Shown here: in pieces, positions 6,803-9,322 of the stretch | Layout: each line of letters opens with the position of its first letter | Numbering within the stretch: the stretch's first letter is position 1 | Assembly (NCBI GenBank): GCA_937919075.1 | Contig: CALFOF010000174.1 | Coordinates: forward strand, 1-9,322 | Reading direction: 5' to 3' | DNA from: an uncultured Cyanobium sp. | GTDB lineage: Bacteria; Cyanobacteriota; Cyanobacteriia; PCC-6307; Cyanobiaceae | DNA: 9,322 bases | Notes under the pieces: generated by a model | Seen by the model: the letters and a program-made list of their open reading frames with translations, nothing else | The model's database searches: none | What the model was told of the DNA's origin: nothing | Position numbers and translations under genes: made by a program

Positions 6803-8023
6803 ATGAACAGCTTGTTTTATGAAATCATCGGCTGGGTGGGCTACCTGAGCAGGCCCGTGGTGTTGGTGCAATGCCTGAGCGCCGGGGCGCTGCTGGCGTT
6901 GTTTCAGCTGGTGGTGCGGCCACGGCTGCGCCAGGGGGGCCGCCGGCTGGCGCTGGTGGGAACTGTGGGGTTGCTGCTGGCGCTGCGGCTCAATGCGGCG
7001 GTGCTGGAGTGGCTGGGGCAGCCGGCCGGCCTGGCGCTCTACTTCATGCGCGTCTATGCGATCTGGATGTTCCTGGCCTTCCTGCACGAAGCCCTGGTCC
7101 TGCGCTTCCCCGCCCGGGGAGTGGATCGCCTGTTCAACCAGCTGATCCGGCCGCTGTTCGTTTTGCTGCTGGCGGGATCACTCGTGAACCAGCTCGATTC
7201 GCTCGAGGATGTGGCCGATATCCCCTTGCTGCCGGTGTTCGGTGACACGCTCACCACCGGCAATCTGTTTCTGCTGCTCACGATTCCCTATTTTCTGGTG
7301 GCGGTGTCGGCCTATCCGGTGAGCTGGCTGGCGCGCCTGCTGCAGGGGCTGCTGCACTTCAGCGACGGCACCCGGGAAGCCACCACATTGGTGCTGCGGT
7401 ATGTGCTGATCGGCGCGGGGGTGCTGTGGCTGATGCACCGCGTGGGCCTCAACACCAACGCGATCGCCGCCATCGCCGGCGGCCTGTCGGTGGGCATCGG
7501 CTTCGGCATCAAGGAGGTGTTCTCCAACTTCATCAGCGGCCTGTGGCTGCTGTTCGAAGGATCGGTGCGGCCCGGCGAGATCCTGTTCATCGATGGCGAT
7601 CCCTGCGAGGTGCGCAGCCTCGGCCTGCGGGCGGCCGTGCTCTGGCGTGACCGCGACAATGCCGAACTGGTGATCCCCAACCAGGACTTCTTCACCACCA
7701 CCACCGTCACCTACACCGGCACCGACCGTCTGCGCCGCAGCCAGGTGGAGGTGGCCGCCGCCTACCGCCACGACCCCGCCCAGGTGATCCCCCTGCTGGA
7801 GGACGTGGCCCGCCACTCCCCCCGCGTGCTCAGCCAGCCACCCCCAAAAGCGCTGCTGCTCAGTTACGGCGATTCCGGCATCAACTACGGCCTGCGCTAC
7901 TGGATTGAAAATCCGATGAACAACGGCAGCATCAAAAGTGAAGTGAGCGTGGCCGTGTGGGAGCGCTTCGCCAAGGAAGGCATCGAGATGCCCTTCCCGC
8001 AGCGGGTGATTCACCAGGGGTGA
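6803..8023 (+). CDS. MscS-family mechanosensitive ion channel
   Basis: MscS channels open under membrane tension and release small solutes on osmotic downshock. From ATG 6803 the protein has 406 residues, versus 286 in E. coli MscS. Extra N-terminal membrane segments lie at about 17-39, 48-66, 76-98, 115-130 and 154-179, followed by the core helices at 198-214 and the pore helix at about 219-251. The pore/beta-domain signature is clear: AIAGGLSVGIGFGIKEVFSN (223-242), then ISGLWLLFEGSVRPGE, the beta domain with VIPNQDFF (290-297), and the cytoplasmic alpha/beta cage with YGLRYWI (362-368). A longer upstream frame opens at 6692 but overlaps the previous gene. ATG 6803 is preceded by AAGGG at 6793-6797 and lies 10 nt after the lipoprotein stop, so the two are almost certainly co-transcribed. 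No cyclic-nucleotide-binding domain, found in some cyanobacterial relatives, is present. Confidence 0.92.
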   Translation: MNSLFYEIIGWVGYLSRPVVLVQCLSAGALLALFQLVVRPRLRQGGRRLALVGTVGLLLALRLNAAVLEWLGQPAGLALYFMRVYAIWMFLAFLHEALVLRFPARGVDRLFNQLIRPLFVLLLAGSLVNQLDSLEDVADIPLLPVFGDTLTTGNLFLLLTIPYFLVAVSAYPVSWLARLLQGLLHFSDGTREATTLVLRYVLIGAGVLWLMHRVGLNTNAIAAIAGGLSVGIGFGIKEVFSNFISGLWLLFEGSVRPGEILFIDGDPCEVRSLGLRAAVLWRDRDNAELVIPNQDFFTTTTVTYTGTDRLRRSQVEVAAAYRHDPAQVIPLLEDVARHSPRVLSQPPPKALLLSYGDSGINYGLRYWIENPMNNGSIKSEVSVAVWERFAKEGIEMPFPQRVIHQG

Positions 8024-8041
8024 AGGTTGAAAAGTGGCTGG

Positions 8042-8074
8042 GGAGTGGATGGACGCTGAAACTTGGCCCACTCC
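8042..8074. other. Hairpin after the MscS gene
   Basis: GGAGTGG (8042-8048) pairs with CCACTCC (8068-8074) across a 19-nt loop. It lies 19 nt beyond the MscS stop and may mark the transcript end, but there is no T-run. Confidence 0.3.
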
Positions 8075-8080
8075 ACCGCC

Positions 8081-8116
8081 GAGCGACACGCAGAGCGACA
8101 TGCCGAGCGACAAGGC
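8081..8116 (+). repeat. 12-bp tandem repeat, three copies
   Basis: GAGCGACA recurs at 8081, 8093 and 8105, giving an exact 12-bp period with the last four bases of each unit varying (CGCA, TGCC, AGGC). It is followed by a looser AAGC-rich stretch to about 8138. In the frame starting at 8063 it would encode a four-residue AERH repeat, but that frame lacks other protein-like features. Confidence 0.7.
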
Positions 8117-8192
8117 AAGCCTGCAAGCAAAAGCAAGCCCCAGGCCAGTGTTAACTACATCATGGGGATAGCAATCCCGCAGCAGGAAAGGA

Positions 8193-8336
8193 GTGAGATG
8201 GCTTCATCTCGCCATTTCAACAGACAACATCGAAGCCACCATTGATGACTATTCCAGACGCCCGGTCACCGCGAAACTTGGCGAAGAAGGAGCCGTTCAT
8301 GCGGCGCTGATCGTTACGAACTGGTCGGCGGCGTAG
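8193..8336 (+). pseudogene. Possible remnant of a small protein, 47 codons
   Basis: The frame from GTG 8193 to TAG 8334-8336 reads protein-like (ISTDNIEATIDDYSRRPVTA, then KLGEEGAVHAALIV), with balanced charged and hydrophobic residues. The frames around it are not protein-like, but no family is recognised. The A/G-rich stretch AGGAAAGGAG at 8184-8193 overlaps the GTG, so it is too close to serve as its ribosome site; it would better suit ATG 8198, which is in a different frame and stops after 15 codons. That mismatch suggests a gene broken near its start by a frameshift. Its last 40 bases overlap the 3' end of the convergent MSMEG_0570-family gene, so chance coding opposite that gene is a real alternative. 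Confidence 0.22.
8195..8218. other. Two mutually exclusive hairpins
   Basis: GAGATG (8195-8200) can pair with CATCTC (8205-8210) around a 4-nt loop. Alternatively GAGATGGC (8195-8202) can pair with GCCATTTC (8211-8218), with one G-T pair. The two structures share the left arm and cannot form together. They overlap the possible ribosome binding site at 8184-8193, so switching could matter if the small frame is expressed, but the stems are short. Confidence 0.25.
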
Positions 8337-8572
8337 GCGGTGGCGGTGTGGCGCAACTTGCTGCGCTCCTCATCGGTGCGTGTGCAAGCAAAGCCATAAC
8401 GGGCCCGCACCCGCTCAGACGCCTCACCCAGCGCACGCTCGGCGCGCTGCTGCAACTCCGCCACCGGCAGCCGCTCACCGGGCTGGAGGTGCTGCAGGAT
8501 CACCGTCGAGGGCGAATAGAGCGTGGTCTGGCGGCCATCGGGCCATGTGAGCTGCAGGATGACTTCGGGCAT
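8297..8572 (-). CDS. MSMEG_0570-family nitrogen starvation response protein (NitG-like)
   Basis: A 91-residue protein of the MSMEG_0570 family, encoded with Nit1-type nitrilase clusters. Its biochemical role is unknown; the cluster is linked by published work to nitrogen starvation in mycobacteria and Synechocystis and to cyanide use in Pseudomonas. Family hallmarks visible are WPDG (10-13), YSPS (19-22), a PGE...PVAEL segment (31-40) and the strongly conserved SERVRARYGFAC at 52-63. The frame is open upstream to 8794, but that part is the antisense-like reading of the neighbouring gene; ATG at 8572-8570 matches the family start MPE. It lies 82 nt downstream of the AIR-synthase-like gene on the same strand, so co-transcription is likely. 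It appears to be the last gene of the cluster here: the flavin oxidoreductase (MSMEG_0569/NitH type) often found beside it does not follow. Confidence 0.85.
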   Translation of the reverse strand: MPEVILQLTWPDGRQTTLYSPSTVILQHLQPGERLPVAELQQRAERALGEASERVRARYGFACTRTDEERSKLRHTATAYAADQFVTISAA

Positions 8573-8654
8573 GGCAGGACGGCGAGAGGTGAACGTGAGC
8601 GCTGAAGCAGAACCAACCCAGCGAGGCTGAGCACGGCGCGCAGCCCCGCGCCCC

Positions 8655-9322
8655 TTACCCCGACGGCACCGGGCCGAAGCCGGTGAGCGCCTCGGCGCCG
8701 CTCCACACGGTTTCCTCGCCGCCGCCGGCCCGCAGGTGCACCCCCGGCGCCGCCGTGAAGCGGCCGATCGGCTGGCAGATGAGTGCCGGCTCACTGCCCT
8801 CTGCCGCGACGGCCGCCCGCAGGGCCGGCTCCTGCCCGGGCGCCACCGCCAGCAGGAAGCCGAAGCTGGGGAAGCAGGCCAGCCAGTCTTCCAGAGCTAC
8901 GCCCTCAGGCGGCGTGATCGCCTCGAGCTCGAGCGTCAGGCCGCAGCCGGCGCTCTCGCAGAACATCACCGCCGTGCCCACCAGGCCGCCCATGCTGATG
9001 TCCTTGGCGGCATGCACCACCCCGTCTTCCGCCAGCTGCGCCGGCAGGGCCAGCTGGCGGCGCAGCAACTCGGGCGTGGCCTCAGTGGCCGCATCCCAGA
9101 AACGATCCGGATGGCGCATGCGGCCGGAGCCGTTCACCAGCAGAACGCAACGGTCGCCGGGGCGGGCGAAACGGGCCGACAGCACCGCACCGCCGGCATG
9201 GCCCAGCACCGCCACCGCCAGCGCGTCGTAGGGGCTGTTGAGGTTGGTGTGACCGCCCACCACCGGCACGTCGAAGCGCGCCGCCGCCGCCTGCAGGCCC
9301 GCCAGCACCGGCTCGGCCCGCG
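8655..9322 (-). CDS. Sll0787-family AIR-synthase-like protein (NitF-like), partial at right edge
   Basis: A PurM/AIR-synthase-related ATP-binding-fold protein of the Nit1 nitrilase cluster. The true substrate is unknown, and it should not be taken for purine-pathway PurM. About 221 residues are visible, running unbroken to the window edge, so the N-terminal part lies beyond 9322. Recognisable segments are VVGGHTNLNSPYDALAVAVL (PurM-like conserved His and Asn), GDRCVLLVNGSGRM, the glycine-rich KDISMGGLVGTAVMFCES typical of the second PurM domain, and CFPSFGFLLAV near the C-terminal core. The protein ends in PVPSG with TAA at 8657-8655. The GTG at 9308 is only an internal possible start; the codons upstream (R-A-E-P) continue the frame without a stop. 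Its pairing with the MSMEG_0570-family gene supports assignment to the nitrilase cluster rather than to purine synthesis. Confidence 0.87.
   Translation of the reverse strand, partial: RAEPVLAGLQAAAARFDVPVVGGHTNLNSPYDALAVAVLGHAGGAVLSARFARPGDRCVLLVNGSGRMRHPDRFWDAATEATPELLRRQLALPAQLAEDGVVHAAKDISMGGLVGTAVMFCESAGCGLTLELEAITPPEGVALEDWLACFPSFGFLLAVAPGQEPALRAAVAAEGSEPALICQPIGRFTAAPGVHLRAGGGEETVWSGAEALTGFGPVPSG

Larger units (their letters stand above)
8024..8296. other. Convergent intergenic region
   Basis: This gap lies between the 3' ends of the MscS gene (+) and the MSMEG_0570-family gene (-). It contains a hairpin (8042-8074), a three-unit 12-bp tandem repeat (8081-8116), two mutually exclusive hairpins around 8195-8218, and a possible gene remnant (8193-8336). 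No classical T-tailed terminator is seen on either strand. Base composition is clearly lower in GC than the flanking genes from about 8140 on. Confidence 0.5.

Noticed and set aside
7178..8113. 311-codon minus-strand frame opposite the MscS gene
   Set aside because: It is rich in His, Gly and Gln, typical of antisense reading of GC-rich DNA, and the plus-strand MscS signature is unambiguous.

Overview
The window reads as a high-GC cyanobacterial chromosome segment, most likely from a Cyanobium or coastal/freshwater Synechococcus-type picocyanobacterium. This is inference from the tight gene packing, the GC-rich codon use and the families present: a GadB-type glutamate decarboxylase, an RDH/POR-like short-chain dehydrogenase, a small acidic protein of a type I recall from picocyanobacteria, and the last two genes of a Nit1-type nitrilase cluster. 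No rRNA, tRNA, CRISPR array or intact insertion sequence was found.

Layout: 1-331 is non-coding upstream sequence. 332-1069 (+) is a small membrane-anchored GGDEF diguanylate cyclase. 1070-1682 is poorly coding on the + strand. Its centre holds a probable small minus-strand gene (1557 down to 1316) that is split by a -1 frameshift exactly at an A_AAA_AAG heptamer; it has a good ribosome binding site and a terminator-like hairpin. 1683-3095 (+) is glutamate decarboxylase (gadB). 3128-4174 (+) is a lytic transglycosylase with an N-terminal membrane anchor. 4258-4515 (+) is an 85-residue acidic protein of unknown function. 4586-5503 (+) is a short-chain dehydrogenase. 5500-6792 (+) is a periplasmic solute-binding lipoprotein gene interrupted by an in-frame TAG in its signal peptide. 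6803-8023 (+) is an MscS-family mechanosensitive channel. 8024-8296 is a repeat-bearing convergent intergenic region with a possible gene remnant. 8297-8572 (-) and 8655-9322 (-, cut by the right edge) are an MSMEG_0570-family protein (nitG-like) and a Sll0787-family AIR-synthase-like protein (nitF-like).

How they fit together: the block from gadB to mscS runs in one direction with short gaps (4-nt overlap at 5500-5503, 10 nt at 6793-6802) and is dominated by cell-envelope and stress functions: acid/GABA metabolism, peptidoglycan trimming, solute binding and osmotic release. The coupling of an orphan solute-binding protein to an MscS channel, with no ABC permease or ATPase visible, is the most unusual functional arrangement. 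The right end belongs to a different, convergent unit for nitrile/cyanide-related nitrogen metabolism. The most notable anomalies are the nonsense codon in the lipoprotein signal peptide and the slippery-heptamer frameshift in the minus-strand gene. Both could be real decay, recoding or sequence error.
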